Assembly: GCA_018402445.1 (NCBI GenBank)
Contig: JAGYIT010000006.1
Span: 248,001 to 312,000, forward strand
Source of the DNA: Akkermansiaceae bacterium
GTDB lineage: Bacteria > Verrucomicrobiota > Verrucomicrobiia > Verrucomicrobiales > Akkermansiaceae
Reading direction: 5' to 3'
DNA length: 64,000 bases
Part shown: piece after piece, positions 38,150 to 46,313 of the stretch
How the letters are laid out: each line of letters starts with the position of its first letter
Position numbering within the stretch: the stretch's first letter is position 1
Notes under the pieces: generated by a model
Seen by the model: the letters and a program-made list of their open reading frames with translations, nothing else
Told to the model about the DNA's origin: nothing
Databases searched by the model: none
Program-made: the position numbers and the translations under genes

Positions 38150-39840
38150 GTGCGGCGAGAATCACCGCTTTTGTATCCTTATGTTGGAAACAATTTTGGT
38201 TCGTAAAGATCGACGCAGCCCCGCAATCCGACCCGTGCGTGAACCAAAGCGGCGAATGATCGCACGCACTCAAAAACGCGCTACCGCGCGGCCTCGTAAA
38301 ACGCGGGCGGTGTGGCCATCGTCCCGGCAGGCGATGCCTTTTGAGTGCGGCGAGAATCACCGCTTTTGTATCCTTATGTTGGAAACAATTTTGGTTCGTA
38401 AAGATCGACGCAGTCCCGCAATCCGACCCGTGCGTGAACCAAAGCGGCGAATGATCGCACGCACTCAAAAACGCGCTACCGCGCGGCCTCGTAAAACGCG
38501 GGCGGTGTGGCCATCGTCCCGGCAGGCGATGCCTTTTGAGTGCGGCGAGAATCACCGCTTTTGTATCCTTATGTTGGAAACAATTTTGGTTCGTAAAGAT
38601 CGACGCAGTCCCGCAATCCGACCCGTGCGTGAACCAAAGCGGCGAATGATCGCACGCACTCAAAAACGCGCTACCGCGCGGCCTCGTAAAACGCGGGCGG
38701 TGTGGCCATCGTCCCGGCAGGCGATGCCTTTTGAGTGCGGCGAGAATCACCGCTTTTGTATCCTTATGTTGGAAACAATTTTGGTTCGTAAAGATCGACG
38801 CAGCCCCGCAATCCGACCCGTGCGTGAACCAAAGCGGCGAATGATCGCACGCACTCAAAAACGCGCTACCGCGCGGCCTCGTAAAACGCGGGCGGTGTGG
38901 CCATCGTCCCGGCAGGCGATGCCTTTTGAGTGCGGCGAGAATCACCGCTTTTGTATCCTTATGTTGGAAACAATTTTGGTTCGTAAAGATCGACGCAGTC
39001 CCGCAATCCGACCCGTGCGTGAACCAAAGCGGCGAATGATCGCACGCACTCAAAACGCGCTACCGCGCGGCCTCGGAAAACGCGGGCGGTGTGGCCATCG
39101 TCCCGGCAGGCGATGCCTTTTGAGTGCGGCGAGAATCACCGCTTTTGTATCCTTATGTTGGAAACAATTTTGGTTCGTAAAGATCGACGCAGCCCCGCAA
39201 TCCGACCCGTGCGTGAACCAAAGCGGCGAATGATCGCACGCACTCAAAAACGCGCTACCGCGCGGCCTCGTAAAACGCGGGCGGTGTGGCCATCGTCCCG
39301 GCAGGCGATGCCTTTTGAGTGCGGCGAGAATCACCGCTTTTGTATCCTTATGTTGGAAACAATTTTGGTTCGTAAAGATCGACGCAGTCCCGCAATCCGA
39401 CCCGTGCGTGAACCAAAGCGGCGAATGATCGCACGCACTCAAAAACGCGCTACCGCGCGGCCTCGGAAAACGCGGGCGGTGTGGCCATCGTCCCGGCAGG
39501 CGATGCCTTTTGAGTGCGGCGAGAATCACCGCTTTTGTATCCTTATGTTGGAAACAATTTTGGTTCGTAAAGATCGACGCAGTCCCGCAATCCGACCCGT
39601 GCGTGAACCAAAGCGGCGAATGATCGCACGCACTCAAAAACGCGCTACCGCGCGGCCTCGTAAAACGCGGGCGGTGTGGCCATCGTCCCGGCAGGCGATG
39701 CCTTTTGAGTGCGGCGAGAATCACCGCTTTTGTATCCTTATGTTGGAAACAATTTTGGTTCGTAAAGATCGACGCAGCCCCGCAATCCGACCCGTGCATG
39801 AACAAAAGCGGCGAATGATCGCACGCACTCAAAAACGCGC
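38136..39840. repeat. Nine-unit 195-bp tandem array made of MITE Y plus a gene fragment
   Basis: Units begin at GCGATGCCTTTTGAG: 38136, 38331, 38526, 38721, 38916, 39110, 39305, 39500, 39695. The period is 195 bp (once 194, where a run of five A is four). Each unit holds a complete MITE Y of about 133 bp (ends CTTTTGAGTGCGG and GCACTCAAAA), then about 62 bp nearly matching 37954-38010 of the SGNH gene. Units differ at only a few bases, so the expansion is recent. Because 195 is a multiple of three and no stops occur, long open frames exist on both strands; these are not believed to be genes. Confidence 0.95.
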
Positions 39841-40310
39841 TACAGCGCGTAGCGGAGCAGGAAACTCTGCAGCGCGCAATAGAACTGCGAGCGGATCAGG
39901 GCTTCGTGCCGGACGGGCTGGTAGTTCGAGGTATCGGATTCTGGATTGGGGCCGAAACCGTATGTTTCCTCCAAGGCGAGTCGCGCTTGGTTGAGTGCGC
40001 CATACCAGGAGAACGCGTCCTCCCGCGTGATCCAGATCGGGCTGGCGCCGTCCTTGGGGAATGCGGCGGCGGTTTCGATCGCGGCATGGATCTGGTTGAG
40101 ATCGTCGGCAAAGGATTCGCGCAGGTCGGGCACTACGAAATCCCGCCAGTCTTCGGCGACCCGTTCATCGGTGACCATGCCGCCGAGGCGGGTCGCGAGA
40201 TCGGTTTCCGCGCCGTTCGCGTCGAGCAGGATCGCGCGGAGGATATACCAGTCCTCGGCGGTTTCGGGGTCGATGCGGAGGCCGCCCTCCAGCGTGGGGG
40301 CGACTTTCAT
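39840..40310 (-). CDS. DUF2017 family protein
   Basis: 156 residues, acidic and helical, with EDWYILRAILLD near residue 20, EDWRDFVVPDLRESFADDLNQI near 53 and EALIRSQFYCALQSFLLRY at the end. DUF2017 genes commonly follow clpS, also in Actinobacteria; the function is unknown but a link to ClpS-dependent proteolysis is inferred from that. ATG overlaps the clpS stop (ATGA, 40307-40310). Its own stop lies in the last base triplet next to the tandem array. Confidence 0.8.
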   Translation of the reverse strand: MKVAPTLEGGLRIDPETAEDWYILRAILLDANGAETDLATRLGGMVTDERVAEDWRDFVVPDLRESFADDLNQIHAAIETAAAFPKDGASPIWITREDAFSWYGALNQARLALEETYGFGPNPESDTSNYQPVRHEALIRSQFYCALQSFLLRYAL

Positions 40311-40588
40311 TCGGCTTGTTCGAGCGAGGTATTGAGTTGGTGGAACTGGAGCTGCTGGACGTAGAATTCCGCCTTCTCCAACTCGCCGGACCAGACAATC
40401 GAAAGCCCCTGCTGGTGGACTTGTAGCATCAGATGGGTGGCGTAGTTCTCGTTGTATCCGAAAATTTTCATCAGCACGTAGGTGACGTAGGCCATGAGGT
40501 TTACCGGATCGTCATGGACGATGACGTTCCAGGGCGGTTGTGGGGAGACGCTGGTTTTCGTTTCCGTGAGCGTGGTGGTGTCCGGCAT
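40307..40588 (-). CDS. clpS: ATP-dependent Clp protease adaptor ClpS
   Basis: 93 residues. Delivers N-end-rule substrates to ClpA/ClpC. Core motif PWNVIVHDDPVNLMAYVTYVL near residue 19, with the N-degron-pocket aspartates, then the HLMLQVHQQGLSIV helix and GELEKAEFYVQQL. It starts three bases after ispG and overlaps the DUF2017 gene, so the three form one transcript. Confidence 0.95.
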   Translation of the reverse strand: MPDTTTLTETKTSVSPQPPWNVIVHDDPVNLMAYVTYVLMKIFGYNENYATHLMLQVHQQGLSIVWSGELEKAEFYVQQLQFHQLNTSLEQAE

Positions 40589-40591
40589 GGC

Positions 40592-43111
40592 TCAGGCGGT
40601 GGCGGGTTCGGGGGCTTCGATCCATTTTTCGTGCTCCTTGATCAGGTCGATCAGGCGCTCGACGGCCTCGGCCTCGGGGATGTTGAATTTCACGGCGGTC
40701 TTGCCGACATAGAGGTTGATCTTGCCCGGTGCTCCGCCGACGTAACCGAAGTCCGCGTCGGCCATTTCCCCCGGGCCGTTGACGATGCAGCCCATCACCG
40801 CGATGCGCACGCCCTTGAGGTGGCCGGTGGCGGCGCGGATTTTCTGGGTGGTGGATTGGAGGTTGAAAAGCGTCCGCCCGCAGGAAGGGCAGGCGACATA
40901 ATCCGTCTTGAAAATGCGCGCCCCGGCGGCCTGGAGGATGTTGTAGGCGAGGCGCAGCGATTGGCCGGGCGCGGTCTCGCCGCGGACAAGCACGGCGTCG
41001 CCGATGCCATCGCAGAGCAGTGAGCCGATGTTGCGCGAGGCCACGAGCAGGGCGGGGAGGAAATCGGTTTCCCCGGACGGCGGAGCCAGCGTGTCCTTGA
41101 GCAGGATGGGATGCCGGGGATCCGCCTTGAAGGCCAACATGCGGAAGGCGTGGATGGGTTCCAGCGGCAGGCCGTCCGCCACGGTGATCAGGCGAGGCTC
41201 GGTGTCGGCATTCAGTGCGGAGATCTCCGCGTCATCGCGCGGATCGATTTCCCTGACCCCCGATTTCTCGAAAATGATCTCCGGCTTGTAGTCGCCCATG
41301 CCCGCGATCTTGTGGGCGAGCGCGTTCCAGCGCTCCTGTGTGGTGAAGACCCGCAGCGGCTTGTCCCCGCCGAGATCGTGGCCCATGACGGTGAGAGGTG
41401 AACTACTGCGTCTCTCGTAGGAGAATGGATCGTAGGAAGGTGGGGCTGCAAGTCCCGTGGCTGGGACTTGCAGTCCCAGTCCGTCGTGGGGACTTGTAGT
41501 CCCCACAAAAACACTCCCCGTCCACTCCCCGGAAACATTCCCTTTCTCCGGGTTCCGCAAAATATAACGCACCTGATGCTTCAAATCCCCCCCATCCCTA
41601 ACAATATGATCGAAATACTCCTCCTGCCAAAACGTCCCTGACTTCCCAAGGATGAGATTCGCCTCCTTCGCTGTGTGCGTTTTCCAGGACTGGAGAATCC
41701 TCTCTAGCTCATGCCCATTATGCGGCGTAAGCAGAACGTGCACATGGTTCGGCATCACCGACCAAGCGAGGAGATCGTATCGCTGTCCGTCGAAAAATTT
41801 GAGCGCGTTGCAAACGATTTCAGCGAGGCGTGCATCGGAAAGCGGTTGCGGCCCGACCGCAGCATGCAGCGCGGGTTCGATGATCGTTTCCGTGAGCGAC
41901 TGGATCTCCACGCGCAGCGGCATCAGCTCCGGAGTGGCGTCGCGGGAGCCGGCGGATTTCAGTGCTATGGCGATTCGCTCTGTTAGGATCTGGCGCTTGG
42001 CTTTGTAATCCTCGAGAACCCTGTAGGGGAGCGAGTCTTTGGTGCGGAAGGTTACGGCGTAGGTCGCGCCGGGGATTCTCCAGTGGGGAAGGTGAGTGGA
42101 GGTTTTTATTTCGAGCTTTGACCAGTCGGGGCGGAGGGTTTGCGCCATGCGGTGGATGTCGGGACAGGATGTCCCAACGACGGACTGGGACTGCAAGTCC
42201 CAGCCACTCTCGCTGCTTTGCAGCTTGACCATGGCTTTCGCCACCGGGATCTCATGGATCGCGTCCTCGGTGAGGGAGACGCGCACCGTGTCGCCGATAC
42301 CGTCGGCGAGGAGGGAGCCGATGCCGATGGCGGATTTGATGCGTCCGTCCTCGCCGTCGCCGGCTTCCGTGACGCCGAGGTGGATGGGATAATTCCAGTC
42401 CGCGCCCTCGGCGTCGAGGCGGGCGACGAGCAGGCGGTAGGCCTCGATCATCACTTTCGGGTTCGAGGCTTTCATCGAGAACACGAAATTGTGGTAGCCG
42501 TTGTCGCGGGCGATGCGGGCGAATTCCAATGCGCTCTCGCACATGCCGAGCGGGCTGTCACCGTAGCGGTTCATGATCCGGTCGGAAAGGGAGCCGTGGT
42601 TCGTGCCGATCCGCATCGCGCGGCCGAGATCCTTGCAAAGCAGGACGAGCGGCGTGAACTGCTCGCGGATGCGCTCCAGCTCCGCTTCGTATTGGTCGTC
42701 GGAGTATTCGCGGATCTCGAATTTCTTCTTGTCTGCGTAGTTGCCGGGGTTCACGCGGATTTTCTCCACCCATTTCGCAGCCTCCATGGCGGCGTCGGGT
42801 TTGAAATGGATGTCGGCGACCAGCGGCACCTTGCACCCGGCGACCCGGACTTCACGGGCGATGTTCTCCAGGTTCGCGGCGTAGATTTTCGTCTGCGCGG
42901 TGATGCGCACGATCTCACAACCGGCCTCCGCCAACCCGAGAACCTCGGCGACGCATGCAGGCGTGTCGCGGGTGTCGGAGGTGATCATCGACTGCACGCG
43001 GATCGGGTTTTTCCCGCCGACGCCGACATTTCCGACCATCACTTCACGCGTCTCACGCCGGGAAAATCGGAGCAGATCAGGGCAATAGGAGAGGGCGGAG
43101 TGTTTGCTCAT
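40592..43111 (-). CDS. ispG: IspG (HMB-PP synthase, long type) with an in-frame RAYT transposase insertion
   Basis: IspG converts MEcPP to HMBPP in the MEP isoprenoid pathway using a 4Fe-4S cluster. Residues 1-300 are the TIM barrel (VGNVGVGGKNPIRVQSMI, RITAQTKIYAANLENIA, IRVNPGNYADKKKFEI). Residues 552-839 hold the extra domain of Chlamydia/plant-type IspG (SYDPFSYERRSSSPL onward) and the cluster domain (YVACPSCGRTLFNLQ; MGCIVNGPGEMADADFGY). Between them, residues 303-551 are a foreign REP-type transposase bounded by inverted 48-bp repeats, 747 bp, with the frame intact throughout. Without it the protein would be about 590 residues, normal for this type. The insertion falls at a domain joint, so the enzyme may tolerate it; this is untested. 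Heads the operon with clpS and DUF2017. Confidence 0.93.
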   Translation of the reverse strand: MSKHSALSYCPDLLRFSRRETREVMVGNVGVGGKNPIRVQSMITSDTRDTPACVAEVLGLAEAGCEIVRITAQTKIYAANLENIAREVRVAGCKVPLVADIHFKPDAAMEAAKWVEKIRVNPGNYADKKKFEIREYSDDQYEAELERIREQFTPLVLLCKDLGRAMRIGTNHGSLSDRIMNRYGDSPLGMCESALEFARIARDNGYHNFVFSMKASNPKVMIEAYRLLVARLDAEGADWNYPIHLGVTEAGDGEDGRIKSAIGIGSLLADGIGDTVRVSLTEDAIHEIPVAKAMVKLQSSESGWDLQSQSVVGTSCPDIHRMAQTLRPDWSKLEIKTSTHLPHWRIPGATYAVTFRTKDSLPYRVLEDYKAKRQILTERIAIALKSAGSRDATPELMPLRVEIQSLTETIIEPALHAAVGPQPLSDARLAEIVCNALKFFDGQRYDLLAWSVMPNHVHVLLTPHNGHELERILQSWKTHTAKEANLILGKSGTFWQEEYFDHIVRDGGDLKHQVRYILRNPEKGNVSGEWTGSVFVGTTSPHDGLGLQVPATGLAAPPSYDPFSYERRSSSPLTVMGHDLGGDKPLRVFTTQERWNALAHKIAGMGDYKPEIIFEKSGVREIDPRDDAEISALNADTEPRLITVADGLPLEPIHAFRMLAFKADPRHPILLKDTLAPPSGETDFLPALLVASRNIGSLLCDGIGDAVLVRGETAPGQSLRLAYNILQAAGARIFKTDYVACPSCGRTLFNLQSTTQKIRAATGHLKGVRIAVMGCIVNGPGEMADADFGYVGGAPGKINLYVGKTAVKFNIPEAEAVERLIDLIKEHEKWIEAPEPATA
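41459..41506 (+). repeat. 48-bp double-hairpin REP, copy A2
   Basis: CTGGGACT-tgc-AGTCCCAG, CCGTCG, GGGGACT-tgt-AGTCCCC. Right boundary of the RAYT unit in ispG. An extra half-hairpin (GGGGCTGCAAGTCCC) lies just outside it, at 41442-41456. Confidence 0.9.
42158..42205 (-). repeat. 48-bp double-hairpin REP, copy A3
   Basis: Inverted relative to A2. On the minus strand: CTGGGACT-tgc-AGTCCCAG, then GGGACA-tcc-TGTCCC. Left (5') boundary of the RAYT unit in ispG. Confidence 0.9.
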
Positions 43112-43178
43112 GGGCGTTCACACCCTAGGCATGAAATTTTCCGTGGGCAATGGCGGGATGCGGTGCGATGATGTGGCC

Positions 43179-44024
43179 ATGATAATCAGGATGTCATGGG
43201 CGCGGAAGGTCGCGGTGGTCGCCGCGATGCTGGCCGCCACGGGCGAGGGCAGTCTTGCCGGTGATTTCATCCGCATCCGTGAGGACGACCAAGCCGCGCG
43301 TCTGCAGACCGCCTATTTCGGATACGAAAAGGACGGGGTGCGCGTCGATCTCATCGGCGCGATCCACATCGCGGACAAGCGTTACTACGAGTTCCTCAAC
43401 GAGAGCTTCGAGGATTACGAGGCGCTGCTTTTCGAGATGGTCGGCGGCGAGAAGCTGGGTGGCGGTGAGAAAGCGCTGGAGCCCGAAGCCGAGCCCGCGG
43501 AGAACAAATTGGCCGCCCTGCTCACCATCTATGAAACCATGGAAAAAACGCTGAATCTCAGCGGGCAGGGCGCGGTGATTGACTACACGGCGCAGAATTT
43601 CGTTCACGCGGATCTCACCATGAAAGAGTTCGAGGCCTTGCAGAAGGAGCGGGGTGAATCGCTGGTCAGCTTCATGATCCAGTCCGCGCTCACCGCGAAA
43701 AGGCCGGCGCGCGAGCCGAACTCCATCAATCTCATGCGCGGCATGTTGGGAGGTAAGCCGGATCTCGTAAAAAGGGAACTGATGCATACCCTGGCGGACG
43801 CCGACAAGCAGATCGACTCGCTCGACGGCGAGAACGTGATCATCGGCGATCGCAACGCCCGCTGCATCGAGGTGCTCGATCGCGAGATCGCGGCGGGAAA
43901 AAAGAACATCGGCATCTTCTACGGCGCCGCCCATTTCCCCGACCTGGAGCGGCGGCTGTTAGAGAAAGGCTTCACCCGCGTTTTCCAAAAATGGGCCACC
44001 GCATGGAGGGTCGCGAAGCAGTAG
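43179..44024 (+). CDS. TraB/PrgY-like exported protein
   Basis: About 281 residues. The chosen start MIIRMSWARKVAVVAAMLAATG gives a signal peptide ending near GSLAG; the frame extends 25 codons further upstream without conservation and overlaps the ispG start. The mature part has the TraB/GumN-like layout: VDLIGAIHIADKRYYEFLN (N-terminal GxxH), LLFEMVGGE, and IGIFYGAAHFPDLERRL near the C-terminus (GAxH). These conserved His/Glu residues are thought to form a metal site. Function unknown; related proteins affect pheromone signalling or act as putative proteases. Divergent from ispG and convergent with the NhaC gene, with REP A4 between. Confidence 0.75.
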   Translation: MIIRMSWARKVAVVAAMLAATGEGSLAGDFIRIREDDQAARLQTAYFGYEKDGVRVDLIGAIHIADKRYYEFLNESFEDYEALLFEMVGGEKLGGGEKALEPEAEPAENKLAALLTIYETMEKTLNLSGQGAVIDYTAQNFVHADLTMKEFEALQKERGESLVSFMIQSALTAKRPAREPNSINLMRGMLGGKPDLVKRELMHTLADADKQIDSLDGENVIIGDRNARCIEVLDREIAAGKKNIGIFYGAAHFPDLERRLLEKGFTRVFQKWATAWRVAKQ

Positions 44025-44030
44025 AACCGC

Positions 44031-44078
44031 GGCTGGGACTTGCAGTCCCAGTCCGTCGTGGGGACTTGCAGTCCCCAC
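44031..44078 (+). repeat. 48-bp double-hairpin REP, copy A4
   Basis: CTGGGACT-tgc-AGTCCCAG, CCGTCG, GGGGACT-tgc-AGTCCCC, filling almost the whole 60-bp gap between two convergent genes, where it may act as a terminator. Confidence 0.9.
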
Positions 44079-44085
44079 ATTTCCG

Positions 44086-45651
44086 TTACTGGTTCGAGCG
44101 CGAGGCCAAAACCTTCACCACCACACACATCCCCACCGCCGCAAAAAGCGTTGCTAAAACCGCCGCCAGCCCTCCCGCCATCAGCGAGTAGGAAATCGCC
44201 GCAAACCCCGCCGCCAATCCCGCGAAGGGCAGTTGCGAATGGACATGCGCCGTCGGTGCGCAGCCGGAGGCGATGGCGCTGACGATGGTGGTGTCGGAGA
44301 ACGGGCTGCAATGATCTCCCAGCACCGCGCCGCCGAACACCGCGCCGATCACGGCTGGCATCAGCGCCATGATTTCCCCCGGAGGCATCCCCGCCGAGGC
44401 CGCCAAGGTGGCAGGCAGCGCCAACGGCATCAACAACCCCATCGTCCCCCACGAGGAGCCGGTCGCGAACGACATCAGCGCCCCCGCCGCGAACACAGCC
44501 AGCGGAAGCCATTCCAATCGGAAACCCTCGGATAGTAATTTCGCCAGTTCCTTCCCCGCACCCAGATCCGTGAACACATTTCCCAGCGACCACGCGAGGA
44601 CGAGGATGATCAGTGCGGGCAGGAGATTCGTCGCGCCATGATACGCCGCCGCGCTTGCCGGAACGCTCCTCCCTTTCGGATACATCGCCCATGCCACCGC
44701 CAGGCCGAACAAGCTCCCCGCCACCAGCGCATACGGCCCCGCATCTCCGCCGAACGCCGTTTGCCAGCCCGTCACGGAAAGCACGTCCGGGATCGGATCG
44801 GAGAGCAGGGGAAACGCCGCGAAAATCCCCAGCACCAGCGCCACCAGCGGAATGATCGCCCGTTTCGGTGGAGTCTCCCCACCGTCCGCGCCGGTTTCCT
44901 CATCCGGCTCCTGCGGCAGATACCGCCGCATCGCGCGCGGTTGGTAATTCAGGAAAATCGCCAGCGGCACTAGGATCAGCGTGAGCACGCAGTAGGGGTT
45001 CGCGGGGATGGATTGGAAAAACAGCGAATACGGCTCCACTGCGAAGGGCGCGTCTTTCAGCCCGTCGCGAATGAGACTGAGCTGCGTCGCGATCCAGGTG
45101 GAAACAAAGGCCACGCAAGCCACCGGCGAGGACGTGGAATCGACTACCCAAGCCAGCCTTTCACGGGAAACGCCCGTCCGATCCGCCAGCGGTCGTGCGA
45201 TGCGGCCCGTCAGCACGCTGTTAGCGAGACCGTCGAAAAAGCACAGTAGCCCGATCCCATACACACCGCCGAGCAACCGCCGTCGCGGGTCTTTCGCCTT
45301 CGCCACAAGGCGGGTGAGGATCGTGTCGAAGCCGCCGGATTTCTCCAGCAGCCCCGCGAAAGCCCCGAGGATCAGCGTGAAAACAATGGCCCCCACATGC
45401 CATGATCCGTCGAGCGCGGGGAAAACGTAATCCGCGAACACCGCCCGCAGCGCCCCCGCCGGATCGCCGTGATGGATCAGCAAAGCCCCCGCCGCCAGGC
45501 CGCCCGCCAGCCCCAAAGCCGCGTGCTTCGTCAAAATGATGAGAGTCAGCGCGCAAAGCGCCGGCCACAGCGCCGTCAGCGCGGCGGGCGGCCCGAACGC
45601 CGGCAACGCGAGGCTCAAACCCAGAATGACAATGGAAACGGCGATCTTCAT
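44086..45651 (-). CDS. NhaC-type Na+/H+ antiporter
   Basis: 521 residues, about 11-12 hydrophobic helices, inner membrane. Family features include GLLCFFDGLANSVLTGRIARPLAD near residue 130, VDSTSSPVACVAFVSTWIATQ near 165 and the signature AVLGDHCSPFSDTTIVSAIASGC near 440. It would export sodium or exchange small carboxylates; the SafT/NhaC group includes substrate:proton antiporters, so the ion is not certain. Begins MKIAVSIVILGLSLALP. Confidence 0.88.
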   Translation of the reverse strand: MKIAVSIVILGLSLALPAFGPPAALTALWPALCALTLIILTKHAALGLAGGLAAGALLIHHGDPAGALRAVFADYVFPALDGSWHVGAIVFTLILGAFAGLLEKSGGFDTILTRLVAKAKDPRRRLLGGVYGIGLLCFFDGLANSVLTGRIARPLADRTGVSRERLAWVVDSTSSPVACVAFVSTWIATQLSLIRDGLKDAPFAVEPYSLFFQSIPANPYCVLTLILVPLAIFLNYQPRAMRRYLPQEPDEETGADGGETPPKRAIIPLVALVLGIFAAFPLLSDPIPDVLSVTGWQTAFGGDAGPYALVAGSLFGLAVAWAMYPKGRSVPASAAAYHGATNLLPALIILVLAWSLGNVFTDLGAGKELAKLLSEGFRLEWLPLAVFAAGALMSFATGSSWGTMGLLMPLALPATLAASAGMPPGEIMALMPAVIGAVFGGAVLGDHCSPFSDTTIVSAIASGCAPTAHVHSQLPFAGLAAGFAAISYSLMAGGLAAVLATLFAAVGMCVVVKVLASRSNQ

Positions 45652-45754
45652 CTTGGAACCGCCAGGAGCATCTCTTCTTTCACCTCAAGGGGCGAGCGGG
45701 AAATGGGCTTCTTCTTGGATTGAACTTCCGCCCCATAACGTTTCCCCTACGTCC

Positions 45755-46120
45755 GTGAAACTCATCCTGATTGCCATCGCCATCGGCCTCGTCGCCGGGC
45801 TTCTCGGAGCGCTTTGCGGTGTCGGCGGGGGCATTGTCATGGTGCCCGCCTTCGTTGCCTTGCTGGGCCTCACACAGAAACAAGCGGTCGCCACCTCGCT
45901 GGCCGTTGTCATCGTCACTGCCCTCGCTGCCACCGCGAACAATGCCCGCGCGGGCAACCTGATCGACTGGAAAATCGTCGCTGCTGTCGGCCTCGCCTCC
46001 GCCCTCACCGCATGGTTCGGCAGCGACCTGATGCGCTCCCTTTCCAACCAAACCCTCACCCGCACCTTCGGCATCGTCCTCGTCCTTTTTGGCGCGCGGA
46101 TGCTGTTCAAGGGGGTATAG
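45755..46120 (+). CDS. Half-length TauE/SafE membrane protein
   Basis: 121 residues with four hydrophobic segments. The signature GLLGALCGVGGGIVMVPAFVALLG near residue 16 and the closing LVLFGARMLFKG are characteristic of TauE/SafE (DUF81) exporters. It is half the usual 250 residues, so it probably acts as a dimer, as other half-size members do. GTG 45755 is chosen because the upstream open frame lies antisense to the nhaC start. Exported compound unknown, possibly sulfite or an organosulfonate. Confidence 0.8.
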   Translation: MKLILIAIAIGLVAGLLGALCGVGGGIVMVPAFVALLGLTQKQAVATSLAVVIVTALAATANNARAGNLIDWKIVAAVGLASALTAWFGSDLMRSLSNQTLTRTFGIVLVLFGARMLFKGV

Positions 46121-46142
46121 AAGACGTGATTGTTTCTCATCC

Positions 46143-46313
46143 GGTAGGGCTGATCCGGCCCGGTCGGCCCACTTCCAAAATCTAACGGCCAACTCCCTCT
46201 GGCGGGAGTGAAATCGCGAAGCAAATGACCGACTCACCACGGTTTCACTACCTTTCCGGGGTTACGCCTCCTCCGTTTTTGATCAGAGCCGACCGAGCCG
46301 GATCAGCCCTACC
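46143..46313. mobile_element. MITE family X, copy X2 (about 171 bp)
   Basis: Inverted ends start GGTAGGGCTGATCCGG and CCGGTCGGCC, about 27 bp. Opposite orientation to X1 at 24088, with the same interior motifs (TTCCAAAAT, CTGGCGGGAGTGA, GGTTTCACTACC, CGTTTTTGATCA). The last bases provide the TAG stop for the glycosyltransferase gene at 46309. Confidence 0.88.

Larger units (their letters stand above)
41459..42205 (-). mobile_element. REP-bounded RAYT transposase unit inside ispG (747 bp)
   Basis: Outer ends are inverted copies of the 48-bp double-hairpin REP (42158-42205 and 41459-41506). Between them is a RAYT-like transposase: an internal ATG at 42148 begins MAQTLRPDWSKLEIK; THLPHWRIPGATYAVTFR follows; the HUH motif is in WSVMPNHVHVLLTP; WQEEYFDHIVRDGGDL comes next; and the nucleophile Tyr is in HQVRYILRNPEKG. 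All catalytic parts are present. The unit begins and ends on codon boundaries of ispG (codons 303 to 551) and is transcribed with it. Independent translation from 42148 is possible. Confidence 0.9.

Noticed and set aside
38136..39840. CRISPR-like array
   Set aside because: Units are 195 bp and identical throughout, with no variable spacers and no cas genes.
38094..39994. Long open frames (260-364 codons) on both strands, looking like repeat proteins of 65-residue units
   Set aside because: They are by-products of a stop-free 195-bp tandem repeat built from a MITE and a gene fragment; both strands are equally open and no start signal or family is evident.
41459..42205. Intein in ispG
   Set aside because: The insert lacks splicing blocks (no N-terminal Cys/Ser, no His-Asn before a Cys/Ser/Thr) and carries RAYT motifs and REP ends instead.
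45536..45754. N-terminal extension of the TauE/SafE protein
   Set aside because: The extension lies antisense within the nhaC gene and is not hydrophobic; GTG 45755 matches the family start.
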